Assembly: GCA_003476595.1 (NCBI GenBank)
Contig: DMTU01000004.1
Location: 359 to 16,027 of the forward strand
Length of the DNA: 15,669 bases
From: Acidimicrobiaceae bacterium
Lineage (GTDB): Bacteria > Actinomycetota > Acidimicrobiia > Acidimicrobiales > Salinilacustritrichaceae
Direction: 5' to 3'
The translations under genes and the position numbers were made by a program. This document shows positions 1 to 8,615 of the stretch, piece after piece; within the stretch, counting starts at the first letter, position 1, and the number at the start of each line of letters is the position of its first letter. The notes beneath the pieces were generated by a model. That model saw nothing but the letters and a program-made list of their open reading frames with translations. It was not told the DNA's origin and did not search any database.

Positions 1-1
1 C

Positions 2-2407
2 CGCCGCAACATGGGCGCCCAGTACACGACCAAGGCACTCGCCGAGGAGGTCGTCCAATACGCCCTCGAACCGCTCGTGTACGACCCCGGTCCCCAGAAC
101 GAACCCGATCAGGGGAAGTGGAACCTCAAGACCCCGGCCGCCATCCTCGACCTGCGGGTCTGCGATCCCGCCGTCGGGTCCGGTGCCATCCTCACCGCCG
201 CCGGCCGCTACCTCGCCGACCGCCTCGTCGAGTCGGTGCTCCAGTACGGCGCCGGCGAAGGGCCATTCGCTACGCGCCTCCACGATCTTGCCACGGCACC
301 AGCAGAGGAGCAGACCGTCCTCGCTCGTCGGGAGGTCGTCGACCATTGCCTCTACGGCGTCGACAAGAACCCGGTCGCCGCCGAGATGGCCAAACTCTCG
401 CTCTGGCTGACGACGATGGCCCGGGAGCGGCCGTTCACGTTCCTCGACCACGCCATCCAAGTCGGGGACTCGCTGCTCGGCGTCACCGACATCGATCAGC
501 TGCGGTGGCTGCACCTTGACCCCACGCAGCGTCGGGGTCAGCGGGGGTTTGAGTCGCTGGGGATTGACCTCCGACTCAACGAAGCGACGGAGCTCGCGGT
601 CCAGCTACGTGAGATGTCCGTCGTAACGGTGAGAGATGCGACCGAGAAGCAGCGGCTGAACGACACCCTCCGCGCGCAACTTGCTGACTTGGCCGTAGTT
701 GGAGATGCGGTCGTCGGTGCCGCCCTCAGCACTTCGGGTAGCTCAAAGACGTCGTTCGAAGACCGTCTGGGGTCCCAGATAGAACGGGTTCGTACCTTGA
801 TCGACGACGAGGTGTCCGATGTCGAACGTGAGGCAGCGGTTTCGACCTTGCTCGGGCTGTCGACTGGCTGGCTCCGCACGGACTTGCCGGACGAGACTCC
901 TGCTGCTGAGGAACGGCGATGTCTGCATTGGCCCCTAGCCTTCCCTGAGGTCTTCCTCGGTCCTGGGTGTGGAAAGTTCGACGCAGTTGTCGCGAACCCA
1001 CCGTTCATCGGCGGTAAGCGCATCTCTGGGGCACTGGGTACAGCCTTCCGCGAGCACTTGGTAGCCGCAATCGCGAAGGGTGTGACCGGCAATGCCGACC
1101 TGGCGGCTTACTTCGTGCTCCGTATGTGCTCGGTGGCGCGGAGTGTTGGGACTCTCGCAACGAATACCATCACACAAGGCGACACTCGGGAGGTGGGCCT
1201 CGACAGGCTCGCGGAAGCCGGATGGACGATTCAGCGGGCCGTCAAGTCGGAGCCGTGGCCGAACGAAGCCAACCTTGAGATCTCGAAGGTGTGGCTATGG
1301 GAGCAGGAGTGGTGCGGGCCTCGTCATGTTGGTAGCCGTCCTGTCTCCCGAATTACTCCGCAGCTTGACCCGGGTCGGCGGGTGAGCGGGCAGCCGGAGC
1401 GGCTCGCGGCCAACTCGGGGCGGTCGTTCATCGGCTGTCTCGTGGGCAGTAAAGGCTTTGTGCTGACCCAAGATGAGGCTCGTGAGCTCGTGGCGAGCGA
1501 GGCTGCCAACGCCCAAGTAGTGCGGCCCTATCTCGACGGCCAGGACTTCAATTCAAGCCCAAGCCAGTCGGCTCGGCGGTGGGTCGTTGACTTCGACGAA
1601 ATGTCTGAGTCCGAAGCCCGGCGCTATGTCGAACCCTGGAGTGTCGTCGAGAAGCGGGTGCGAGACGAGGTCCTCGGCAAGAAGGGCTACCCCGGCTGGT
1701 CGGATCGCTGGTGGCAGTACTGGAACGTTCGCCCAGCCATGCGTCGTGCGATCTCCGACAAGCAGATGGTTGTTGCGATCGGCAGGGTGAGCAAAGCCGT
1801 TGTGCCTTCACTGGTACTGGCCGATCAGGTGCTGCACGAGAAGCTTGTCGTATTCGACTACGACGACTTCGGCCACCTCGGTGTTCTCACCAGCGCGCTC
1901 CACTGGTGGTGGGTCGTCACGTATACATCAACGCTCGAGACTCGAATCAACTACGCGCCTTCGGACGCGTTCGAGACGTTCCCGCAGCCTCTGGAGGACC
2001 TCGACGAGATCGGTAGCAAGACCGAGCAGCTGAGCGCGGCCAGGTCAGAGATCATGGAGCGTGACGGGATAGGACTGACGAAGTTCTACAACCGGCTGCA
2101 CGGCGCCGAGGAAGATGTGTCAGAGATTGAACACATACGAGAGCTTCACGCGGATCTAGATGTTGCAGTCCGAGACGCCTACGGCTGGTCTGACATCGAA
2201 CTCGACCATTACCACTGGGAGACGCCGCAGGGAATGCGGTTCACCATCAGCCCCGAGGCGAAGGACGAGATCCTCGATCGGCTGCTGGAGCTAAACCATG
2301 AGCGATACGCCGAGGAGGTTGCCGCCGGCCTGCATGCCAAGAAGTCCAAGACGGCGACGAAGCGTGCCTCGAAGAAGGACGGCAAGGACCAAGGGAGCCT
2401 CCTGTGA
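2..2407 (+). CDS. drmMI: DISARM N6-adenine DNA methyltransferase, 5' partial
   Basis: Amino-methyltransferase of the Eco57I/TaqI-like type, predicted to methylate adenine in host DNA so that the linked DISARM restriction genes ignore it. Numbering from the ATG at 11, the SAM-binding motif I is DPAVGSGA (residues 52-59), followed by an acidic GVDKNP loop near residue 117, and the catalytic motif IV is NPPF (residues 329-332). The C-terminal half should hold the target-recognition domain, and the tail is lysine-rich. The frame is open upstream of the ATG and reads Arg-Arg-Asn, and RRN-MGAQYT matches the motif that normally lies well inside these proteins, just ahead of the SAM-binding domain. 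The ATG at 11 is therefore probably internal and the true start lies outside the window. The TGA overlaps the GTG start of drmA. Codons from about 530 to 2200 are less G/C-biased than in drmA. Family certain; drmMI assignment rests on the neighbours. Confidence 0.9.
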   Translation, partial: RRNMGAQYTTKALAEEVVQYALEPLVYDPGPQNEPDQGKWNLKTPAAILDLRVCDPAVGSGAILTAAGRYLADRLVESVLQYGAGEGPFATRLHDLATAPAEEQTVLARREVVDHCLYGVDKNPVAAEMAKLSLWLTTMARERPFTFLDHAIQVGDSLLGVTDIDQLRWLHLDPTQRRGQRGFESLGIDLRLNEATELAVQLREMSVVTVRDATEKQRLNDTLRAQLADLAVVGDAVVGAALSTSGSSKTSFEDRLGSQIERVRTLIDDEVSDVEREAAVSTLLGLSTGWLRTDLPDETPAAEERRCLHWPLAFPEVFLGPGCGKFDAVVANPPFIGGKRISGALGTAFREHLVAAIAKGVTGNADLAAYFVLRMCSVARSVGTLATNTITQGDTREVGLDRLAEAGWTIQRAVKSEPWPNEANLEISKVWLWEQEWCGPRHVGSRPVSRITPQLDPGRRVSGQPERLAANSGRSFIGCLVGSKGFVLTQDEARELVASEAANAQVVRPYLDGQDFNSSPSQSARRWVVDFDEMSESEARRYVEPWSVVEKRVRDEVLGKKGYPGWSDRWWQYWNVRPAMRRAISDKQMVVAIGRVSKAVVPSLVLADQVLHEKLVVFDYDDFGHLGVLTSALHWWWVVTYTSTLETRINYAPSDAFETFPQPLEDLDEIGSKTEQLSAARSEIMERDGIGLTKFYNRLHGAEEDVSEIEHIRELHADLDVAVRDAYGWSDIELDHYHWETPQGMRFTISPEAKDEILDRLLELNHERYAEEVAAGLHAKKSKTATKRASKKDGKDQGSLL

Positions 2408-5400
2408 GCGACACGCCAACTCCGGCCCGGCTTCGAGACGAACTTGAGAAGCTCATCGTTACGGATCTACTGGGCCCTTCGCACCCCGACGAGCAGCTCC
2501 CCGGCGTCCGGAGTCCAGTCCGAGAGTGGTACCTGGTGGGCCTGTTGGCGCCGAAGGGCACCGTCGTCGATCCGAGCCGGGGTGACGGTGACGACCTCCA
2601 GGACGGTGACGAGGGTGGCGCACCTGGCCCAGACGATCGGCCGTCCAAGGTGGTGCTGTTTCCCTCCTCCGCCGGTTTCTCCGCCGCCGTCGATCGGTCG
2701 TGCGAAACGCTTGAGGTGTCGGCGTCGTGGGGTCGGTACGAGAAGATCGAGAACCCGGACCCGAATGCCGAGCGCAACTACGAGAAGCTGTGGCAGCGGC
2801 ATCCGGCCGGCGGCTCGAAGACGATCGCGCTTGCCGAAGGCGATATCGAGCCGATCGTGCCGGACCCGTCTCAGCCCGACGTGGTCGTTCGGGGGCGATG
2901 CCGGATGACGGCGAGCTGTTGGTTAATCACGTTGTTCCTCGTCAACGAGCAGCTGCCGACCGATCGGAACATCGACGAGCGTTGGCTGTTCCAGATCGAG
3001 CTGTCAGCGGCGGCTCCCGACGGTTCACCGGTGTTCGTCGGCCGGCGGCTGGCACTGCCCGAGCAGACCAGTGACAGCGACGCCGAGGTGAAGCACCTCG
3101 ATCTGCTGTACCGACACACGGTCGAGTTCGCCGTCGGCCATGGCGTCGCCGTTCTCGCAGCTGTTGCTGACGGCGATCCGCATCGGGCGAGGTCGGTGCG
3201 AACCTCGGTCCTACCTCGGTCGGAGGTGGCGAAGGTCGAGGCACCGAAGCCCGATGACCCCGATCTCGACGACGAGCAGCGTCACCCTCGAGAGCGGGAG
3301 CTGCTCGCGTCGGTCGTGTTCGACATGGAGAAGCTGGCCGGACTCGACGGAGCCGGAGCGGTTGGTGCGCTCACCCCGCTCGCCGATGCGTATGACCACT
3401 GGTTGAGCCGGCAAGGCGACCGAGTTGGTGATCTCGGCGGTGACGAGGCTGCGGCCGCTGAGGCGGCCCTCGTGAAGGCCCGTGAGATCGCCCGTCGGCT
3501 GCGAGCCGGGATCGAACTGCTCGGCAGCGACACCGTGGCCGCTGAAGCCTTCGCCTTCGCCAATCACACCATGTGGCAGCAACGGCTCCACACCCTCGTC
3601 GGACTGGCCCGGCGGGACGACCCGAAGCTCAGCCTCGCCGACGCCGAGGCACAGATCTCGGCCAAGCCGAACTGGTCGTGGCGGCCGTTCCAGTTGGCCT
3701 TCGTGCTTGTCAACCTCCCGTCGCTCAACGATCCGACACACGACGAACGTCAGCTCGACAGCGGCACCGCCGACCTCCTCTTCTTTCCAACCGGCGGCGG
3801 CAAGACCGAGGCCTACCTCGGCCTCACCGCGTTCACGCTCGCCATCCGCCGACTTCAGGGCGACATCGACGGCCACTCCGGCGAGGGCGGCGTCGGCGTG
3901 CTCATGAGGTACACGCTGCGGCTGCTCACCTCGCAGCAGTTCCAGCGCGCCGCAACGCTCATCTGCGCCTGCGAGGTCCGTCGCCGCGAACTGCTCGCCG
4001 CCGGTGACCCGCGATGGGGCGAGACGCCGTTCCGCATCGGCATGTGGGTCGGCGGCTCCGTCAGCGCCAACAAGACCCAGGACGCAGCCCGGGACCTCGA
4101 CGACCTCCGCAACACCGGCTGGGCCAAGGGCGCTGGACCGACAGCGCTCGTCGCGTGTCCCTGGTGCGGTGAGGAGCTCGACCCCAAACGAGACGCCACC
4201 TCGCACCCGCACCTGTGGCGCACGCTCATCACCTGCGGCGACTCCAAGGGTCGCTGCCCGTTCACCGGCAAGCGTTCCGGCGGCGAAGGCATCCCGGTCG
4301 TGAGCGTCGACGAGGAGATCTACCGGCTCCTGCCCGACCTCGTCATCGCCACCGCCGACAAGTTCGCCCAGCTCCCGTGGCAGGGCCAGACGAGCGCGCT
4401 GTTCGGGCGGGTGACCCGACGCTGCTCCCGTCACGGGTTCCGCAGCGCCGATCTCGACAACTACGGCGGCCACAACGAAGCCGACAAGCACCCCAAGGCT
4501 GGGGACCTGCCGCCAGCGACGACCACCGACTGCCTGCCCCGCCGGCCGCCGGACCTCATCATCCAGGACGAGCTCCACCTCATCGCCGGACCGCTCGGGT
4601 CCCTGTTCGGGCTGTACGAGACCGCAGTCGACGAGATCGCCTCGTGGAGCGTCGACGGCAAGTCTGCCCGGCCGAAGATCGTCGCCTCCACGGCAACCAT
4701 CCGCCGCGCTGAGAACCAGGCCTACAACTTGTTCTGCCGGCGCCTCGCCGTGTTCCCGCCCCAGGTGATTGACGCCGGCGACTCGTTCTTCGCCGTCGAA
4801 CGCCCGACTTCGGCCACCCCTGGCCGCGTGTACCTCGGGGTGTGCGGCATGGGCCAGCGTTTCAAGTCGGTCGAGACGCGGGTGTTCACCACCGTGCTCG
4901 CCGCCGCCCAGGTGATCTACGAGAAGTACGGCGCTGCCGCCGACCCTTGGATGACGACCGTCGGCTACTTCAACGCGCTGCGGGAGCTGGGTGGCATGCG
5001 CCGGATGCTCGACGACGATGTCGTCAACCGTCTACGTCGAACCGACCGCCGTGGCCTTGCCGTGCGGTACCTGAACGACACCCGCGAGCTGACCTCGCGG
5101 GTCAGCTCGAGCGACATCCCCGCCACGCTCGACGAACTCGGTCGGCGATTCACCGGTGAGAAGCCGAAGAAGGGCGAATGGCCTATCGACGTGCTGCTCG
5201 CCACGAACATGATCTCGGTGGGCGTGGACGTCCCCCGCCTCGGGCTCATGGTGTGCGCTGGCCAGCCGAAGACCACGGCCGAGTACATCCAGGCCACCAG
5301 CCGCGTCGGCCGTGACGAACGAGGCCCCGGCCTCGTGATCACCCTCTACAACTGGGCCCGACCTCGCGACCTCTCCCACTACGAGACCTTCGAGCACTAC

Positions 5401-5967
5401 CACCAGACCTACTACCGGCAGGTCGAAGCACTGTCGGTCACGCCGTTCGCCCGACGCGCCCTCGACCGAGGACTGACCGCGCTCATGGTCTCGGACGCCC
5501 GCCACACCCGACCGGCCTGGAATCCTCGCGGCGCCGCTCAGTTCGTGCCGGTCAACCAAGCCGACTTCGACCCGATCGCCGACGGACTGGCCGCTCGGGC
5601 CGAGCTGATCTCGAAGCCGGCTGCCGATGTCGTCAAGGCAATGGTGGCGACCAGACGCGACAAGTGGTCGAAGCAGCAGCAGGCCCCTGGCGTCTCGCTG
5701 ACCTACGCCCGCGGCCGGGGCGACGCCATCAACCTGCTCCAAACGCCCGAGTCGGGACCGTGGACGGATTTCACCGCACCGAACTCGCTGCGAGAGGTCG
5801 AGGTCGGCTCCAACCTGCTCCTCCGCGAGGACGACCCCTCCGACGACCCGACCGCCGGCTACCCCGACGCACCCACCGATGACGGCGATGCCGGCGACAT
5901 CGGACCGGCTGCCGAGGACGTCGACGCTGAGGACGCCGACATCGTGCTCGAGGACAACGACCGATGA
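2404..5967 (+). CDS. drmA: DISARM helicase DrmA
   Basis: SF2 helicase of 1187 aa, the large DISARM core subunit. In studied systems DrmA works with DrmB on incoming phage DNA. Visible motifs: Walker A PTGGGKT (462-468), DEAD-like motif II DELH (722-725), motif III STAT (762-765), motif V around NMISVGVDVP (935-944) and motif VI QATSRVGR (963-970). An insert between motifs I and II has Cys pairs C585/C588 and C611/C618 that could bind zinc. The N-terminal 440 residues lack helicase motifs, and the C-terminal 50 residues are very acidic. The GTG start at 2404 overlaps the drmMI stop and has GGGAG at 2393-2397, six bases upstream. The ATG of drmB overlaps the TGA at the other end. Both joins suggest translational coupling in one operon. 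Confidence 0.93.
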   Translation: MSDTPTPARLRDELEKLIVTDLLGPSHPDEQLPGVRSPVREWYLVGLLAPKGTVVDPSRGDGDDLQDGDEGGAPGPDDRPSKVVLFPSSAGFSAAVDRSCETLEVSASWGRYEKIENPDPNAERNYEKLWQRHPAGGSKTIALAEGDIEPIVPDPSQPDVVVRGRCRMTASCWLITLFLVNEQLPTDRNIDERWLFQIELSAAAPDGSPVFVGRRLALPEQTSDSDAEVKHLDLLYRHTVEFAVGHGVAVLAAVADGDPHRARSVRTSVLPRSEVAKVEAPKPDDPDLDDEQRHPRERELLASVVFDMEKLAGLDGAGAVGALTPLADAYDHWLSRQGDRVGDLGGDEAAAAEAALVKAREIARRLRAGIELLGSDTVAAEAFAFANHTMWQQRLHTLVGLARRDDPKLSLADAEAQISAKPNWSWRPFQLAFVLVNLPSLNDPTHDERQLDSGTADLLFFPTGGGKTEAYLGLTAFTLAIRRLQGDIDGHSGEGGVGVLMRYTLRLLTSQQFQRAATLICACEVRRRELLAAGDPRWGETPFRIGMWVGGSVSANKTQDAARDLDDLRNTGWAKGAGPTALVACPWCGEELDPKRDATSHPHLWRTLITCGDSKGRCPFTGKRSGGEGIPVVSVDEEIYRLLPDLVIATADKFAQLPWQGQTSALFGRVTRRCSRHGFRSADLDNYGGHNEADKHPKAGDLPPATTTDCLPRRPPDLIIQDELHLIAGPLGSLFGLYETAVDEIASWSVDGKSARPKIVASTATIRRAENQAYNLFCRRLAVFPPQVIDAGDSFFAVERPTSATPGRVYLGVCGMGQRFKSVETRVFTTVLAAAQVIYEKYGAAADPWMTTVGYFNALRELGGMRRMLDDDVVNRLRRTDRRGLAVRYLNDTRELTSRVSSSDIPATLDELGRRFTGEKPKKGEWPIDVLLATNMISVGVDVPRLGLMVCAGQPKTTAEYIQATSRVGRDERGPGLVITLYNWARPRDLSHYETFEHYHQTYYRQVEALSVTPFARRALDRGLTALMVSDARHTRPAWNPRGAAQFVPVNQADFDPIADGLAARAELISKPAADVVKAMVATRRDKWSKQQQAPGVSLTYARGRGDAINLLQTPESGPWTDFTAPNSLREVEVGSNLLLREDDPSDDPTAGYPDAPTDDGDAGDIGPAAEDVDAEDADIVLEDNDR

Positions 5968-7799
5968 GCACCAAGCCCTACGACGGGCCGATCCGCGTCG
6001 GCACCATCCGGCCGAGCCAGGCCATCCACTCCTACGGCGTGGGTTCGCTCATCGACCTTCCGAACCTGAGCGTGATGGTCGGTGGTCTCGACCGCTGGGA
6101 CATCACCCGCCAAGACGTCGTGACCGAAGACCGCCTGCTCGACGCCGTCCGAACCCTCCTCGGCGACCAGGTCGAAGCGCTACGGGCCCTCCCCGCGGAA
6201 CCGGAAACGTCCAATCCGTTCGACGACTGGGCTCGGGTCGGGCTGCCGGTCACGATCTTTCCTCGGTGGCTGCGCTGCACCGCCTGCAACCGGCTCTTCC
6301 CGGTGGCGTCGGGAGCGCTCAAGCTCGAGTCGAACGCCTACCGCCCCGACCGCACCCGCTACTCACACACCAACTGCGACAAGGCGAAGCGGCCGCCGCC
6401 CGCCGTCCCGGCTCGTTTCGTGGCCGGCTGTGTCAACGGCCATCTCGACGACTTCCCCTGGGTGCGCTTCGCTCACGACGGCGTCGCCACCTGTGCCAAC
6501 CCGATCCTCCAGGTCAACGACATCGGCTCCGGTGGCCGTGCCACAGACCTCCTCGTCAAGTGTCTGACCTGCAACGCCAGGTCGACGTTGGCCAAGGCGT
6601 TCGGTCCCGCGGCGAAGGACACGATGCCGGGCTGTCGCGGCCGCCACCCGCACCTCGGACTGTCCAACGAGCCCTGCGGCGAGCAACTCCGCTCGCTCGT
6701 CCTCGGGGCATCGAACCTGTGGTTCAACTCGAGCATGTCCGTGCTGTCCCTACCGGTCGGTGGCGGCTCGCTCAACCAGCTCGTCCACGACCACTGGGCG
6801 GCTCTCGAGAAGATGCCGGTAAAGGACGTCCTCACCTATGCCCTGTCTACCGACCGCACCCTCCAGGCCGCCTTCGCCGGTCACGACCCCGACGACATCT
6901 GGGACGCCATCGAAGCCAAGCGGGGCGGGGCCGGCGAGGCTCACGGTGCCGATGTCCTAGGCCCCGAGTGGAACGCCTTGACGACCGGATCCCAGGGGCA
7001 AGCCTCGCCGCACTTCGAAGCCGAGCCGATCGAGGCGCCCACGGGATTCACCGGCCGACTCGATGGCGTGACCCTGGCTCACCGACTCCGGGTGGTCACC
7101 GCCTTGTGCGGCTTCACGCGTATCGGTGCCGGCGAACCCGGCGATGAGAAGACGATCGTTCGCCTCGAGACCAAGGGCGCGCCCAGTTGGGTTCCGGTCG
7201 TCGAGAACCGCGGGGAAGGCATTTTCGTTCGCCTCGACGAGAACGCCGTCCAGGCCTGGGAAGCCACCGCCTACGACAACTCGCTGTTCGTCGCCATGCG
7301 CCGTGCACATCAGGACTGGCGGGAGGCACGAGGTCTCGATCCCCATGTCGGCTGGCCAGGAGAGCGGTTCGTCCTCCTGCACTCGCTCTCCCACGCACTC
7401 ATCAACGAGCTGGCCATCGAGTGCGGCTACTCCTCGGCATCGATCAGCGAACGCGTCTACAGCCGCCGACCCGGCGAAGGCCCCGAACCGATGGCCGGCA
7501 TCCTTCTGTACACGTCGGCGCCCGACGCCGAAGGCACCCTTGGCGGCCTCGTCAACCTCGGCAAGCCGGCCGAACTCGGTCCCCTCCTCACCCAAGCGCT
7601 CGAACGTGCCGGGCTCTGCTCGAGCGACCCGCTGTGCGCCGACCACGAGCCCGACCCGCTCAACGGCTCGCTCCACGGCGCCGCATGCCACGCCTGCCTC
7701 CTGGTGGCCGAGACGAGTTGCGAGCGCGGGAACCGCTACCTCGACCGCTCAACCCTCGTCGACACCTTCGCCCACGCCGCCCTGGAGTTCTTCGGGTGA
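5964..7799 (+). CDS. drmB: DISARM DUF1998 protein DrmB
   Basis: 611-aa DUF1998-family partner of DrmA. The family is known to form a complex with the helicase in DISARM. Two Cys pairs lie in the N-terminal half (C105/C108 and C200/C203). The C-terminal DUF1998 region carries the HSLSHALI segment (473-480) and a Cys cluster (C552, C558, C575, C578, C586), suggesting two or more zinc sites. The ATG at 5964 overlaps the drmA stop by four bases (ATGA). The TGA at 7797-7799 overlaps the GTG of the next gene. I see no catalytic motif, so a structural or DNA-handling role is likely. Family assignment is firm; the zinc sites are inferred from Cys spacing. Confidence 0.92.
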   Translation: MSTKPYDGPIRVGTIRPSQAIHSYGVGSLIDLPNLSVMVGGLDRWDITRQDVVTEDRLLDAVRTLLGDQVEALRALPAEPETSNPFDDWARVGLPVTIFPRWLRCTACNRLFPVASGALKLESNAYRPDRTRYSHTNCDKAKRPPPAVPARFVAGCVNGHLDDFPWVRFAHDGVATCANPILQVNDIGSGGRATDLLVKCLTCNARSTLAKAFGPAAKDTMPGCRGRHPHLGLSNEPCGEQLRSLVLGASNLWFNSSMSVLSLPVGGGSLNQLVHDHWAALEKMPVKDVLTYALSTDRTLQAAFAGHDPDDIWDAIEAKRGGAGEAHGADVLGPEWNALTTGSQGQASPHFEAEPIEAPTGFTGRLDGVTLAHRLRVVTALCGFTRIGAGEPGDEKTIVRLETKGAPSWVPVVENRGEGIFVRLDENAVQAWEATAYDNSLFVAMRRAHQDWREARGLDPHVGWPGERFVLLHSLSHALINELAIECGYSSASISERVYSRRPGEGPEPMAGILLYTSAPDAEGTLGGLVNLGKPAELGPLLTQALERAGLCSSDPLCADHEPDPLNGSLHGAACHACLLVAETSCERGNRYLDRSTLVDTFAHAALEFFG

Positions 7800-8548
7800 C
7801 GACGCTGGCTGGCGCGATCGCCGACGTCGCACGGCAGCTGGCACCAGCGCACCTTGTTGGGGTCGCGGCCGCCTACCGGAAGCAACCGGGGTACTCCGGA
7901 GCTGCTGCGGCGAAGGTCTGCGATGTTCTGCCCGGCCCTCACCGACCGGTCCTCTCCGAGCTGCATGACGTTTGGGCTGCTGAACCCGACACGCCGGGCA
8001 TTGCGCTTGCGGTCGGCCTCGAGGGTGCGGCGGCGATGGAGTCCACGTCGGATCGGACGGCGGTCGAAGTCGTTGTCACCGGGCCGAACTCCCCGGCGGC
8101 GCCGGTTCGGCTCACTTCAGAAGTCGTCCGTCGACTGATCGACGATGCCAAGAGTCGGGTGATGCTCGTGAGCTACGCCGCCTACCAGCTCGACTCGGTG
8201 ATCAAGGCGCTGGACCGAGCCGTCGACGAACGAGGCGTAACCGTCCAGCTCCTGCTGGAGTCAGCCGCCCACCTCGATGGCGGCGGGGGCGCCCACGCCT
8301 ACGCCAAGTACCAGGTCTACGAATGGCCGCCGCACGAGCGAGTCCCGCCCGAGGCAAAGCTCCACGCCAAAGCCGTCATCGTCGACGGCCGGGACGTGCT
8401 ACTCACGAGCGCCAACATGACCAACGCCGCCTACAGCAAGAACATCGAGCTCGGTGTCCTCTGCCGAGGCGGCACGACCGCCAGTCACGTGCAGCAGCAC
8501 TTCGACGGGCTGATCGGCACAGGCGTGCTGAAGTCGGTGGCCTCGTGA
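7796..8548 (+). CDS. drmC: DISARM phospholipase D-family protein DrmC
   Basis: 250-aa protein with a single HKD-type motif: H190, K192 and D197, followed by TSAN (204-207). This is the arrangement of phospholipase D-superfamily nucleases, which dimerise to bring two HKD motifs together. In DISARM the corresponding gene is drmC, a putative nuclease reported as not essential for defence in at least one characterised system. The reading frame is open far upstream, but that part overlaps drmB in another frame. I chose the GTG at 7796 because it overlaps the drmB stop, continuing the coupling seen upstream, and it gives the usual DrmC length. No strong ribosome site precedes it. A gap of 67 bases follows before the McrB-like gene. 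Confidence 0.9.
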   Translation: MTTLAGAIADVARQLAPAHLVGVAAAYRKQPGYSGAAAAKVCDVLPGPHRPVLSELHDVWAAEPDTPGIALAVGLEGAAAMESTSDRTAVEVVVTGPNSPAAPVRLTSEVVRRLIDDAKSRVMLVSYAAYQLDSVIKALDRAVDERGVTVQLLLESAAHLDGGGGAHAYAKYQVYEWPPHERVPPEAKLHAKAVIVDGRDVLLTSANMTNAAYSKNIELGVLCRGGTTASHVQQHFDGLIGTGVLKSVAS

Positions 8549-8598
8549 CCTGTCGCGTCGAGATCCTCGCGGCACTTGAGCGCCTCGAGCGACGGCGC

Positions 8599-8603
8599 GG
8601 AGG
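8599..8603 (+). promoter_or_regulatory. Ribosome binding site of the McrB-like gene
   Basis: GGAGG lies 12 bases before the ATG at 8616 and 9 bases before an in-frame TTG at 8613. It supports initiation here, but cannot settle which of the two codons is used. It sits in the 67-base gap after drmC, where I see no convincing promoter or terminator, so the McrBC pair may be read from the DISARM transcript. Confidence 0.5.
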
Positions 8604-8615
8604 TCGGATGGTTTG

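Noticed and set aside
3211..4578. 455-residue open frame on the minus strand inside drmA
   Set aside because: It lies wholly opposite the helicase motifs of drmA. Long antisense frames are common in GC-rich DNA, and the peptide shows no family pattern.
5879..7147. 422-residue plus-strand frame overlapping drmA and drmB
   Set aside because: Very Arg/Pro-rich composition typical of a shifted frame, and it covers the DUF1998 gene in another frame.
7187..7795. N-terminal extension of the drmC frame inside drmB
   Set aside because: The extension is Arg/Pro-rich and overlaps the conserved DUF1998 Cys region. The GTG at 7796 gives the expected DrmC length.
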